From positions 2,209,001 through 2,273,000 of the forward strand of contig CM067530.1 in assembly GCA_034509925.1 (NCBI GenBank): DNA of 64,000 nucleotides, read 5' to 3'. Under the pieces are notes generated by a model. It ran no database searches. It saw nothing but the letters and a program-made list of their open reading frames with translations, and was not told where the DNA came from. Source of the DNA: Hirudinaria manillensis (Eukaryota > Annelida > Clitellata > Hirudinida > Hirudinidae). How positions within the stretch are numbered: position 1 is the first letter of the stretch; the number at the start of each line of letters is the position of its first letter. Positions 37,346 to 49,410 of this stretch are shown here, piece by piece. The position numbers were made by a program, and so were the translations under genes.

Positions 37346-40300
37346 ATGCAAGAAACCTTGGAGCTTCCTCCCAGAACATTCTTCAAACTAGCCAGTTTCG
37401 GAAGTCAGAACAGCGGCTACAGAGGCAGTCCCGACAATCGCTTCTTCAACGCTTTCAGAAACGGATTTCAGAACGGACAAAAATCCATATTTAGCAGTGA
37501 CGACGATAAATCGATCGGTGACAGTATCCGTAAGCATGGAGAATGGAACGGAAACTTCTACTCGAAGAATAAAGCAGTAGAAAATCCCTACGAGATTAGC
37601 GATCCACCACCCGAATATCGTCTCAGAAGGATATCACCGATGCAGGCCGACAAAATCCAGGATGCGGAGGAAATACAAAGGGTAGCTGACAGATACGCAG
37701 CTTTCGGCGCCAGGCCGTTCGTCCGTTCAGAAAAAACAGATGGAAAACTTCACGCTCCATATTCCGTTGCCTCGTCGATAGATCAAAAACTATTGTCCTC
37801 GAAAGGTAAAGGAAGCTACAGAGATTCCAAGAAGCTCTTCGTGTTCCTATGGGTGCTCATCTTTGTTTTCATCGCTCTCGGAGGATTGTCCATAGGACTG
37901 GGTCTTTACTATGGATTGCGTGAGTTGATGCTGCCATTAACTTAAACAAATGAATGGTTAATTAGTATTCATGGTGATGGTCTCCGGATAAACAAATTTT
38001 TTAGAAGCGTTATCATTAATATTACTTTAATCAGTGTGGTAATAATAATAATAACAATAATTAAATAATAAAGAAAACATATTTTTTTAATATTAAATGA
38101 ATCTATTTCGCCCAAAGTCCTCATCACTTTCCAGCATGTCAGTTAATAAAAGGAGACCGAACTTTTAAGACATTGACAAACTTGACCCCATCAATGGATC
38201 GCTTTAAACACATTTCCGTCATTAATCAATTTCGAGGTGACTGTTGTAGTCCAAAGTAGATGAAACATCATAAAAGAATGTTGACCTCAAGTTGTACCAA
38301 CTACAGATACCGCCTAGCGATGATTATTATTATTATAACTATCTATTATTTCGAAAACAAAAGAAGTTCGGCCTCAACCACGGACACCTCATCTAGTAAT
38401 TATTGTCATATCTATCCATTAATTCCACGATAACAATGAAAAATTGTCTTCCGGGTTTTTATTTTGCAAGAAATTGAGAAAACCCAAAGCTTAATTGGTC
38501 TGAAATGGGCTATTTATAAAGGCAGATAGGCAGATAGTAGTTTGAAAAATGCAATAGTAAGTTATAAATGTACCAATCTCATGTCAGATTTTAACAAGAT
38601 GAATAAAAGCCTGATGTGACTTGCTTGTGCTGGCAGTCTTTTAAATTGAAAGACTTTACGACTTTATTTTATATATTTTATATAAGATGCAGTGCATCAT
38701 ATTAGTTATATTAATTTTGTAATTGCAAAGTATTTATAACCAATAAAATTATGCTAAGCAATTTCATCAAGAATTGCTGATGCATCTGACAGTGAATTGC
38801 TAGTTAAAGCTCAATTGGAGTCGTTACGATGTGTTTTAAATTTATTCTGACTGTAATTCAACGTTTTATTTGTTATAATGACAGACGTCGAAAAAGAATT
38901 TCATTTATATTTATATTTATTTTTAATTTACATTAATTCATTTATTTCTTGGCAATTATAGAAATTCTTTGGAATATAAAATTATTTTTTTACTCGAAAA
39001 CGACGACAAAAATACCAGCATATAAATTCTGGATAAATTTGCAAATACTTTTTTCCGGCTAGCAACGAGTGATTTTAAATTTTTAACGTTCCAATGAAAA
39101 GTCTGATTTAACATAATTTATCTGACCTAAGTTAAATAACCACTCAAAAATCAACGAAGCGCGTGGCACGCAACGTTACAAATCTTAATAAAGAATAAAA
39201 ACAGGAAAGGAATTTCTTTAAATAATCAGAAATTTGTATTGTATTGTATTACGTAATGAAATTATAAAGTATCTAATTTAAGAATTAATTCTCTTGCAAT
39301 TGGTAACATGAAGTTTAGATGGGACCAGGATTATGCGTCTAATATTTCCTCTGGTTTTAATAAACATTATTATAATATATATGTTCAAGAATGATTAAAA
39401 ATAAGATATAAAAATAAATAAATATTTTAAAAATAATTAATTTTATTCGGAAAACAAAATCATAAAAAAACATTTACACGCAAATTTGTGAATAAACATG
39501 GAAATATTTTTTCCAGCCGACAGTACTCCACCCAAAAGTGAGTTTAAATTTTGTATCTTTTCGGTAAATATTCTGATTAGACTCAGTTAGTATCAATTCA
39601 TGCAACATACCCTAAAAAGTTAGCCAAGCAAAATTTAACAAAAATATAATGAGGGATTTTTATTTTTAAATGAGAAATTGGTTGTATAATATTCTAAGTA
39701 AATAAACAAATAAATTACAAAGCATTAATTTATATTTATAAATAAATTGCATTTTTTATTTAAAATGTACTTTAAAATTATATCCGAAGACCAAATAGCT
39801 CTCGACTTCACCGTGGTCAACGCTACTTACGAAGCCTCTATTGCAGACAAGTCTAGTTCCAATTATTCGACCTGGAAAACTAAAATTTGCGATGCGGTAA
39901 TAATAATAATTATTATTATTAATTATAATAATTATTATAAAAATTAATAATAATAATTATTATTATTTATTATAATAATTAATAATTATAATAATAATTA
40001 TTATTATTTATTATTATTATTTATTATAATAATTATTATTATTATTGTTATTATTATTATTATTATTATTATTTTGATTTTCCAAAAAACATTTTATAAA
40101 ACTTTATATCTGTAAAATAATTGTATTTAATCTTATCGGTTAATGATCAGTAATTATATTGATACTAATTAATTACCATCCATTAACAATTATCTATTTG
40201 GAGATAAATTTAATTTTTAAAAATCTCTCTTCTTCAGTGTACACGCCTTCTGACGAGACAGAACAGCAAAGATTCATTGGTTCAATTGTGTTCGGATGTT

Positions 40301-41037
40301 TTGTTCAGGTGAAGAGATTATAAAACTCTGTTTGTCTTTAATTTTAAAATAAACACTTTCTTGTCGAGAACATTTTGCGCACGTTTTCCATAAATAGCAG
40401 CAAATAAATATCAATAAATAATTAACAGCTCTTTTGAATGTTATCTAAGATGTTAATTTTCTTAATGGAGCTTTTTATGTTAATAAAAGAATGAATAAAT
40501 AAATCTAAGTAAAACATATTTAGACGTAATAATTATTAGTTGATTTATTTACTCGTCAGTCACTATGAATCGTTTTTGTGCAGACCTGGCAGCATCAAAG
40601 TGTCTCTGAATCTGACAGTCTCATCCGACTTGAACAAGCCGGATGCCATCAGGATATTGAACGACTCTTTTCCCAACAGTTTTCTGCCCGGGTTTCAGTG
40701 CAGATTTGAACCAACCGACGTGAGGAAAGAGGAGCCACAGCCGACCACAGCTTCTCCAAATTCCCACGCGTCGTCAACGCGTAGTCCTACGGAGAAGATT
40801 ACATTTGTCCAGCAAAGCACGACGCTTATCCATCAAGCTGATTCTCTATCTCTTATTTCTACGACATCTCAGGTCAAGTTTACCGAGACTCCTCTTAACA
40901 TCGCGACAAATACGAAGACGACAGTAGCAACAGTAGCAACGACTCTTACCACCACCACCACCACCACCTCCGAAGATTCTTCCGAAGATAATAAAAATGC
41001 GCAAGTCACAACTGTCACAGCAAAGAAACTGTCTTGA
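37346..41037 (+). CDS. Type II membrane protein with SEA domain and Thr-rich mucin-like tail
   Basis: Predicted 408 aa in five exons: 37346-37919, 39517-39537 (21-nt microexon), 39790-39896, 40238-40308, 40584-41037; phases agree and the frame is intact. The cytoplasmic N-terminus of about 160 aa is polar and ends in basic residues. One TM helix spans about 164-187 (LFVFLWVLIFVFIALGG). No signal peptide is seen, so topology is type II. The extracellular part starts with a SEA domain (about 199-310) made of ALDFTVVNATYEASIAD, then FRPGSIKVSLNLTVSS. That second block closely resembles the FRPGSVVV autoproteolysis segment of MUC1, with predicted scission between G260 and S261. The tail (about 310-408) is Thr/Ser-rich with a run of about eight Thr, suggesting O-glycosylation. 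No protease domain follows, unlike TMPRSS-type SEA proteins. The precise orthologue is unknown. Confidence 0.85.
39897..40073. repeat. Compound (AAT)n/(ATT)n palindromic array
   Basis: Alternating AAT and ATT runs directly after the donor of exon 3 of the SEA gene, able to fold into several hairpins or a cruciform. Pure A+T apart from two or three bases. Confidence 0.9.
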
Positions 41038-41810
41038 TGACGATCAAATTATCCTGATAAAGCAATATTAATATTAAGTTTAATATTTACTAGTTAATCA
41101 TATTTAATAGAATCATCCTATTTACTAATTGTTGCTACTCGAGCAATTAAAACTTAGGTCTTCTTTTGTCCAGCTCTCACACTTTCTTGTATAAAAAATA
41201 TGGAGACTTGCGAAAAAAACTGTTTGAAATTAATATAATGATATTATTATTATTATTATTATTTACGATTTATTTCTTTGTAATTTCTCAAAAATTAAAA
41301 ATCTTTGATTCGGTAGAAGATCCATCTATTTCTCATGAATTTAGAAACTTTAATTAGAAAATACTAAATAAAAAGTGTAGGACAATTTTTGTCAGATATA
41401 GAAATGTTTGATACATAAACTACATGAAAATTGTAAGTTGATGATGTATTTCGGGATTATAAAGAAAAACCTTTAACGTAAAATCTAAAACCATGCGAAG
41501 ATTATTTTGCTGTAACCAGCCTATTTATGTTCTCTCATTGACAATACGTGTACCGAACAGGTCACACCAATTGTCATAGTTGAGAAGCTTGTTATTAACA
41601 AATTATTCGTCGTTAGTGAAACAATGTTTTTCAATTACGGGCCAACTGTGAAAACATATAAATTTTAAATTTATAAAAGTAAAAATAGCAGATATCTGTT
41701 CTTATTCAAACGCTGTGATTGGTTAGAAATAGGTCAAAAAAAGCTTTGTTAATATTCGAAGGATTAAGATTAAAGATAACCCGAATGAATTCAATTAGAT
41801 TTTTTTTAAT

Positions 41811-42026
41811 TTGAATACTTTTAATCATGTAATCTGTTTTCAACATTTTAATTGGAACAAAGAAATGACAATGACAAAATTAAAAGTAAAAAACGAAAGT
41901 CTGAAAAATCCCTACGTTTCTAACCAGTACACAGTCGACGGCGATAGGGACCGGTTGAGAGTCGTGGCTATTTCAACTCCTCAAAGGGTCACACAGAACG
42001 TATTCTTTGCCTACGCTAGCGATTGA
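41811..42026 (+). CDS. Possible orphan terminal exon, unknown
   Basis: Open frame ending at a TGA at 42024-42026. Its second half (KNPYVSNQYTVDGDRDRL and onward) has non-degenerate codon use unlike the surrounding AT-rich sequence. An acceptor-like ACAAAG precedes position about 41864. No upstream partner exon was found and no family was recognised. It lies between the SEA gene and the first PHYHIP-like gene, so it could be an alternative last exon of the former. Could also be chance. Confidence 0.25.
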   Translation: MNTFNHVICFQHFNWNKEMTMTKLKVKNESLKNPYVSNQYTVDGDRDRLRVVAISTPQRVTQNVFFAYASD

Positions 42027-42291
42027 CTTAAGTTCAGAGTTTCGACAAAAAAGCTCGACATTTGGTTACAGCAAACTAGCGACGTCGTTAGGCTGGGTGG
42101 AATTCAATTTTCTTATCGTTTTTGATTAAGAAAGGTTTTGGGACGGCCTTGATTTGTCGAGAAAGTTGGTTTTATAAATAGGATATTGAAACAATTTGTT
42201 TAACTTTTCCTATGTTTTTGTTTTAAAATTTAGAGTATTTGAGACACTGTATTTAATTGTGATAACAGTTACCCAAATATTGGACCTAGAG

Positions 42292-43110
42292 ATGGAAGTT
42301 GCAGGCTCAAGTGATTGTAAAGGTATAGATTTAATGTTTCTTTCAACATTTCAAGTTATAAGTAATGTCAATAATAAAATTTTTGTTCAAGCTTATTCTA
42401 TGCATCAGATGAGGAATCTTTTGCAATTAGCTGAAGACTATTGCGATGGAAACATGGTACCTTGTAAATGGCTGTACAGAAACAAGGACGAAGATTATTT
42501 TGATGACATCCTTAAATTCAATAGGGGAATTATGGAGCCAGTTGTGAAAGATGGAAGTGGAGATCAGAGAAATCCCATAAATGGTGAGCTAGCCGGAGTG
42601 TTCTTTACTGCCAGCGTACGAAAAGGTTCCGACTGTAAACCATTGAAGAAGTCACCTTATGGTTCCAGTCGTTTTCAGGTTCCTTTGGAATATCTCATTG
42701 ACTCTGATTGTTACAATCTCTACTTTTCTGACTTCTACTGTGTTGGAACAAACTTCCACTACGTCATTTTGGTAGTTGCTGAGGTGGATTCTGTGGCCGA
42801 TCATTTCTGTGGGGACAACCTTCCATTGCTTGATTGGGATGACAATTCCTTTTTAACGTGTGATAATGAAGATAATTTTGAAATCACAGAAACTAAATCT
42901 TGCATAATAGAATTGTTTTATGCCAAAGTTGTGAATTTGAGAAGGGCCTTAAAGATGGGTGAAGCAACATTGACTGATGGCATACAACAGTGTCCAAGAA
43001 GACAAGAGTTGTATAAAAACACCGATTGTTCTACATGCAATGTGTATAGTCGTTCACAAAACAGGACTGTATTTTCTGCACAAAAAGCACTAATACCAAG
43101 AAATGGTTAG
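42292..43110 (+). CDS. PHYHIP C-terminal-domain protein, copy 1
   Basis: 249 aa in two exons: 42292-42322 (31 nt) and 42392-43110, spliced in phase 1 to read MEVAGSSDCKAYSMHQM. The body matches the C-terminal domain of vertebrate phytanoyl-CoA hydroxylase-interacting protein: WLYRNKDEDYF, KDGSGDQRNP, GVFFTAS, SPYGSSRFQVP, NLYFSDFYC, HYVILVVAE, DHFCGDNLPLLDWDDNSFLT and the terminal Cys pair CSTCN. All are positioned as in human PHYHIP, but the N-terminal fibronectin type III domain is missing. The biochemical role is unknown; human PHYHIP was found as a binding partner of PHYH and DYRK1A. First of five tandem copies in the same orientation. Confidence 0.88.
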   Translation: MEVAGSSDCKGIDLMFLSTFQVISNVNNKIFVQAYSMHQMRNLLQLAEDYCDGNMVPCKWLYRNKDEDYFDDILKFNRGIMEPVVKDGSGDQRNPINGELAGVFFTASVRKGSDCKPLKKSPYGSSRFQVPLEYLIDSDCYNLYFSDFYCVGTNFHYVILVVAEVDSVADHFCGDNLPLLDWDDNSFLTCDNEDNFEITETKSCIIELFYAKVVNLRRALKMGEATLTDGIQQCPRRQELYKNTDCSTCNVYSRSQNRTVFSAQKALIPRNG

Positions 43111-43402
43111 TTCTTAACTTCTGCAGGGTATTCTTATTTTTGATCTTTGCAATATGATTTATTTTTAAAGTTTACGTTGTAATTTGTAAAATAAATTTAG
43201 ATGGTAGTAAAAAAAATCGGAATTAATGAGAACGTTTTTAATAAAAAGCACTAGTATCAATTTAGGAAGAAAATGAGCTTATATCAGCTGATATACAAAC
43301 TGATTTGTAATGAAATAGAGCCAACAATCAGTTATGCTAATAAGTTTATCTGTGAAATTCTTTAACATAAAACTTAATTTTAAATGATAAAACTAATCCA
43401 TC

Positions 43403-44215
43403 ATGATGATGATTTATGTAGCTTATTCCATGCACCAAATGAATAAAATCCTGTGCAAGGCCATGCAATATTGTGAAGGAGACATGGTCCCGTGCCATTG
43501 GTTGTACAGAAACAAGCCCAAAGAATATTTTGATGAAATCCTTCAATGCAGGCGAGGAATCATGAGTCCGGTATTGAAGGACAGAGGCGGAGATCCGAGG
43601 AATCCCATAAAGGACGTACTGCGGGCAGTTTTCTTCACCGCCAGCGTCAAAAGAGGATCGACGAAAGGCAAACCGATGGGAAAGTCGCCCTACGGCTCCA
43701 GTCGCTTTCTGGCTCCGGTAGATTATTTGATCGATCCCTATGGTTTCAACCTCTACTTTGCCGACTTCTACTGCTCGGGGAGCGATTTTCATTACATCAG
43801 TTTGGTCGTGGCTGAAGAGGATTCGGAGGCAGACGTCACGTGCGGAGACAGACTCCCGAAGCTAGGCTGGAAAAACAACAGGTTTTTCACCCATGACGAC
43901 GACAATGGCCTTTTTGAAGTCACCGACAGCGACTTCTGCATAATAGAAGTACTACTTGTTAATGAAGTCAGCATAAGTAAAGCTCTGGGCAAGGGTGGAG
44001 CCATTTTGGAGCACAACCTTCGCACTTGCGGAAAAGTGCCTTTGAAGGACGGAGGACTGGATAAGAACCTGGAATGTTCCACGTGCAACAACGTGAAGCC
44101 CTCTTGGGGGAAACATCGCATGCAGTGTGACGACGAGTCTGAAGGATCTGATGGATCTCGCTCTGGCTACTCGGAAGACGAAGATTTGGCTTACTGGGAG
44201 GACATTCATCTCTAA
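43403..44215 (+). CDS. PHYHIP C-terminal-domain protein, copy 2
   Basis: Open for 270 codons from ATG at 43403. Shares AYSMHQMNKI with copy 1 and carries WLYRNKPKEYFDEIL, KDRGGDPRNP, VFFTASVKRGS, SPYGSSRFLAPVDYLIDP, NLYFADFYCSGSDFHY, RLPKLGWKNNRFFT and CSTCNN. An acceptor-like TATGTAG sits at 43412-43418, at the same place as the intron in copies 1, 3 and 5. The true start may therefore lie in an upstream mini-exon that I could not find. Otherwise the ATG cluster MMMIYV serves. Distinctive features: higher GC than the other copies and an acidic Ser-rich tail (DDESEGSDGSRSGYSEDEDL). Starts only about 290 nt after the stop of copy 1. Confidence 0.85.
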   Translation: MMMIYVAYSMHQMNKILCKAMQYCEGDMVPCHWLYRNKPKEYFDEILQCRRGIMSPVLKDRGGDPRNPIKDVLRAVFFTASVKRGSTKGKPMGKSPYGSSRFLAPVDYLIDPYGFNLYFADFYCSGSDFHYISLVVAEEDSEADVTCGDRLPKLGWKNNRFFTHDDDNGLFEVTDSDFCIIEVLLVNEVSISKALGKGGAILEHNLRTCGKVPLKDGGLDKNLECSTCNNVKPSWGKHRMQCDDESEGSDGSRSGYSEDEDLAYWEDIHL

Positions 44216-45910
44216 AGTCTTTAACCTTACATTCTCATATGTTCAGATGATTTGCGACGAATTATTATTTATTGTCATTTGCCTCAACTCCCTTTTCACG
44301 ATATTTTCCCAATATACCATCAAAGACATAAGTTGTTTTTAAAATAGAAACATAATTATGATAATTATGTTGACTTCAATCTAACTTTTCTTGCGTATCA
44401 TTTCTTTCGAGTTTATTTTGTTTATTTTGCGATAGTCATCGTTTCATGTCGATTTGATTTTAGTTCTGAGCCAGGATCAGTGGCTCCACAATTTATTGGG
44501 ATATGAAGTTAAACTTTAGTTTTTCTTCCTGTTTTTTTTTTCTTGCAAAACGCAGCAATCTGGCCTTTTAACATTTACATGTTATAAAATGTTGTTGGGC
44601 TGATGTTTATTATTGATGTTAATGGCTACAGAAATTATGAATAAAAGTAATAATAATAATAATTATAATAAAAGGCCTAACAATTAACAGATAATGAAAT
44701 CCTGCATCGTTGTTATGGTTCAAGAATATGACAAGGATTTATTGCCATAGAAAATTCTAGGATGGTTCTATAAATATAGATTTTATATCACATGATTAAA
44801 TATTTAATCAAAATTAACTTTTATGAAGGGTAAACAGGTCTCCAAAGTTAAAATCGAGTCTGGTTTTGTCTTTCTATTTCTGATATTTTCCAAAAATGAC
44901 TTTGTTTTCTACTTTTAGGATAGTATTTCTTTGCACTGCTTAGGAAAAGGTAGAAGGATTTTTAGAAGGATAAAGAGAATGTCACGATGGTGTCACATCA
45001 TGATCTAAATCACATAAAAATGTTTTGAGGTTAAATATCACAATGGTAAACAATATCTGGCTATTATGGACTTGAAAGATGGTTGTTGAGGTATGGAAAA
45101 ACCAGTGTGACCTGAGCATTTTGACTAACGAGACAACTGGTTTAACCTCAGCTCTCGATGGGTGTGGTTATACAAAGCATATTTGATTCACAGCGCATCA
45201 GAAATTGAAATAGTAAAGGTACATTCGCTGGGATATCTCACGTACATCCTCGTTATAAAATTGAAGGATTCGATTTGCCTTCGGTTTGGCACTCAAAGTG
45301 ACTTTTGTAAAAAAAAAAGAAGGTATAATCATTTTGTTATGATTTATTCTTCATTTATTTTATTTATTTAATTATTTATTTATAATGTGCGACTATATGA
45401 TTTTACACGAAGACCCAAGAAGGCCAGTCAGCATTTTGATAAAGCACTTGGCTCACAAATCTTTGTCAGAACATATTTCTACTAACCGTGGCTCAATTTT
45501 GCTCACGAAAAGTTAATCTATAGAAAGGAACGTTGGCCTTAAGGTTACTATATATTGATTTTTAAAAGTAAATTTGCTAATTGGTGAAATTTATAAATGA
45601 TTTGTTGGTGTGATGTGATATACCTTTCTTTAACTATGAGAAGGTATTAATCCCCAGCTTTATCGTTGGTAACTTTTTAATATTTCAGCAAAATAAAAAT
45701 TTAAATCAGCTACTACCAGCCGCCAGAATTTTATGTAGCAAAAAATTATTTTCAGTATATAATCTTTGAACCAATTCTAAACAACTTGAAATGGATTTTC
45801 CATGAGTTTCAATAATATCCAAATTTTACCTTTTTTTTAGAAATCTATTGAAATTTTATCCACTTTGGACAGACGCAATAATAATAATAATAATAATGGT
45901 AATGATAATG

Positions 45911-45968
<58 letters not shown>

Positions 45969-46489
45969 GTGAGATAATATGCGTTAGAATTTTCAAGTAA
46001 TGGGACAAAACGTAAATTTTTTTGCTATTGTATTATTGTCACGACTAAACCTTTAAACGGGTTTTGTGAAGTTAGCAGACTCAACAAGATTTTAAAAAGC
46101 TTTCAATTTATTATGTTATTTAATTATTTATTTAAGGCAAGGATTGTAGTTTAGCTTATAGTGCCTTTTATACCTGTAGTACTTTAGCTTGTAATACCTG
46201 TAATACTTGCAATGACTGCTGCAAGTTGTGCATTGATTGAGAATCAGTTGACTGAGAATCTGGGCTTAATCGTGGCCAAATCTGTTTTGAAGCTTAAAAG
46301 AATATACACCTTCTCATAAAACGAAAGAAAAACGTCCAAAAAGTCCAACACACCGGGTCTATTAATGAAGAATAGAGAATGTCTTTTTTTTTAAATTGAA
46401 AATTGAAACTGATTGTAGGAAATTAACTAACAAAGATTTTATTTCGTTGGATTTGTAGATCAATTTCAACTTAATTGTTCGTTGGAATC
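44216..46489. other. Intergenic region between PHYHIP-like copies 2 and 3
   Basis: No gene is seen. AT-rich with one long AAT array (45878-45965) and several poly-T tracts. Confidence 0.6.
45878..45965. repeat. (AAT)n microsatellite
   Basis: About 28 AAT units with a short GGTAATGAT interruption near 45898-45910. Confidence 0.95.
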
Positions 46490-47660
46490 ATGGGTTCTCC
46501 AAATGGCTACGAAGGTAGAAACTCAGTTTTTTTTTATTTGTTAAATATTTATTTCGTTAAAGATTTTGCTTTAAAACCACTGTTTATACTCTTTTTTAAA
46601 CTAAAATCTCTGTAAAGCTCAATGAATTGCTCCATAGGGAGATATGTTTACTATTAAGGACTGAAAAGTATTTGAGAATGATAAAGATATAAAATATAAT
46701 CATAAATAAATAATTCTCTTTTAAATAACATTTTCATGAACTGAAAGTATCAGATACCATTCAAAGCATTATGGTGTTATATTTAAATTTCTTTCTTATT
46801 CAAATTAATTTTAGCAATGAATTTAAAAACATTTTCTTCTCTTACAAGGATATAATACTCAACAAATGGTGAAACTCCTGCGAAAAGCTGAAGAATTTTG
46901 CGATGGAGAAATGGTACCGTGCAATCACATTTACAGAAACAAGCAAAGGGCATATTTTAACAAGATCTTTAAGAACAAGAGAGGAATTATGGAACCGATT
47001 ATGAAAGACAATGGAGGAGATCCAAGAAATCCTATAAATGGAAAACTAGAGGGAGTGTTCTTCACAGCCAGCGTGAAGAGAAATGGTGAACCGTTAGACA
47101 TTTCACCATATGGTTCCAGTCGCTTCCAGGTTCGTCCTGAGCTCTTATTCAACTGTACAGATTATAATCTCTACTTTTCTGACATTTACTGCTGCGGAAC
47201 AAAGTACCACTACATCATTCTAGTGGTCGCTAAAATCAACACCAAGGGAGATGCTTTCTGCTGTCGTCGTCTTCCTCTTCTCGACTGGAATTGCAACAAT
47301 TTTTTAACCTCCAATGGCTGGGATTACTTCGAGGTTACCAATACAAATTTCTGCATAATAGAGGTGTTTTACACTAGCGAGGTTAACATAAAAAAGGCAT
47401 TGGATTATGGCGATGCAGAAATTGTGCATGGCTTGAACACTTGCTCAAGAAGTGAAGAGGTTTACAAAGATCTTAGTTGTTCTGTTTGCAATGCCTTCTC
47501 TCCTCAGCATAATCAGATCCGCCAGCAACAGCTTCTGGCACAGTGGGGTCAGTCTAACATTCCAATGAAATTTGAAAATATTCGTTTGCATGTTTCTCAG
47601 ACCAACCCAGGTCAAGAATACCAGATATTCAACGTCCCAAATAGTTTCAATTGGATTTAA
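46490..47660 (+). CDS. PHYHIP C-terminal-domain protein, copy 3
   Basis: 278 aa in two exons: 46490-46514 (25 nt, MGSPNGYE plus one base) and 46849-47660, spliced in phase 1 to give GYNTQQMVKLLRKAEEFC. Family blocks: MVPCNHIYRNKQRAYFNKI, GGDPRNPINGKLEGVFFTAS, SPYGSSRFQVRPELL, NLYFSDIYCCGTKYHYIILV, RLPLLDWNCNNFLT and CSVCN. The C-terminal extension after the Cys pair is Gln-rich and ends INVP-like (FNVPNSFNWI). The mini first exon supports the same gene structure as copies 1 and 5. Confidence 0.88.
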
Positions 47661-48087
47661 TATTAATTGATGTAAATCCCTTATGGCCTACTGGTGTTAT
47701 ATTAAGTTCATGTGCTTTTTTTCATTGAATAAAGAATGTGTCAATTTAAGTCTGGGAAACTTGCAGGCCATTCCATAACTTGCATCCTGGAGCTCTAGAA
47801 AAGTTTTAGAAACGTATTAAACTAGCATGTAAAACTGACACTCTGGCAATCTGCCACAAATGCATCTAAACAAGATTTGAATTTCAACATTTTTTAAAAA
47901 GTTTCTCCAATTACAACGTCATGTTCAATCCTTTAAACCACATCTTCAGACACACAAAGCAAAAACTGTCACAATATTAGTTCCAAACCAAATGACAAAA
48001 GAAATCCTAGTTTCACTGTTTTAAACAATTTACAGACGTTGATTGCTAACTAATTACAAATTTTAAACTTTTTCTTTTAAATTTAAG

Positions 48088-48767
48088 GCTACAGCAAGCT
48101 CGAGATGAAGATTCTACTAAAGGAGGCTGAGAGTTATTGCGATGGAGAAATGGTACCGTGCTATTGGCTCTACAGAAATAAATCGAAAGAATATTTCAAC
48201 GAAATCATCCACAACAATAGCGGAATTATGGAAGCGACGATGAAAAATTTGAACGGAGATCCAAGAAATCCAATAAACAATAAAATCGAGGGATTGTTTT
48301 TCACTGCCAGCGTATCGAGGGGATCACAAAATGGCAAACCAAAAGCAAGATCGCCCTATGGATCCTATAGGCTTCAGATTGACATAAGTTATCTGATCGA
48401 TCCTTACGAATGCAATATATACTTTGCTGATTTTTACTGTACTGGGAGTGATTGTCACTACGTCACTCTGGTAGTTGCTAACTGCGACTCTGAAGCCGAT
48501 AGATTCTGCTGGTTCAACCTTCCACTTCTCGATTGGGATGATAACGATTTTTTAACCTGTGATGACGAAGGCTTCTTTGAGGTAACTGATAGTGACTTCT
48601 GCATTGTACAAGTTTTTTACTGTGATGACGTGGACATAAATGAAATCTTGAGAATACGGAAAGCAGAATATCACAGGAACATTCCTCTCTGTAAAAGGAG
48701 TCAAAATACTTCAAAAGACCTCACCTGCCACACTTGCAACCCGTTCCAAAACCGAAAATATTTCTAG
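48088..48767 (+). CDS. PHYHIP C-terminal-domain protein, copy 4 (first exon not found)
   Basis: The main exon begins after an acceptor (TTTAAATTTAAG) at 48088 and would start GYSKLEMKILLKEAESYC if joined to a phase-1 mini-exon. No ATG...G/GT mini-exon was found between 47661 and 48087. If unspliced, the first ATG is 48105 (220 aa). Family blocks present: MVPCYWLYRNKSKEYFNEI, GDPRNPINNKIEGLFFTAS, SPYGSYRLQIDISYLIDPYE, YFADFYCTGSDCHYVTLVV, NLPLLDWDDNDFLT and CHTCNPF. It ends soon after the Cys pair, making it the shortest copy and the closest to human PHYHIP in the length of its tail. Confidence 0.83.
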
Positions 48768-49410
48768 TTGCCATTAACGTCTTCCTGATTGAATGAATGG
48801 CAACAATTTTTCAATTTATTGTTGGTTTGACCTCACAGCTTAGATTTGATACTAATAAAGTACAATAAAAGATATTTATTATTTAATTTTACCTAAAAAT
48901 AAAATAAAATGAAGCGCTGAAACGGAATAGTATGGTAACTGCTAAAATGGCTGAAAGTTTAATCTCATTTCTTCCAGAAATACTCGTCTACCTCAATACC
49001 AAGTTCAAAAGATTTGTTGCTTAAATCTCATAACTTAAACTTGTTGAGCTTAAAATTTAACTTAGAATTTGAGCTAAATTTAAAACTGCCTGATGATTAA
49101 ACATAAAATAGAAGGACAGTTCCAATACCTAATCCCACATCATGTATTGCTGCTGGAATTATACTTTATTACAGTTCCGATTAAATAGTTTAGCGTAATA
49201 GTTTTACATTAAATTTCTCTAAAATAGTTTTATTGCTCTTCAAAGTTGGATGAGATATGTTGAGAAAGTACCGGCCAGGAAAAATAGGAAAAACCACAAC
49301 AACTATATATGAACCCGTCGAACTTCCTCTTAAACACTAAGAATTTTCTTCCATTTTTATATTTAAATTTGAAAATTGTCTAGCATTTTAATTATTCTGA
49401 CTTTATTATA

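Noticed and set aside
43346..44209. Minus-strand frames of 85-148 codons
   Set aside because: Antisense of PHYHIP-like copy 2, whose frame has the family motifs.
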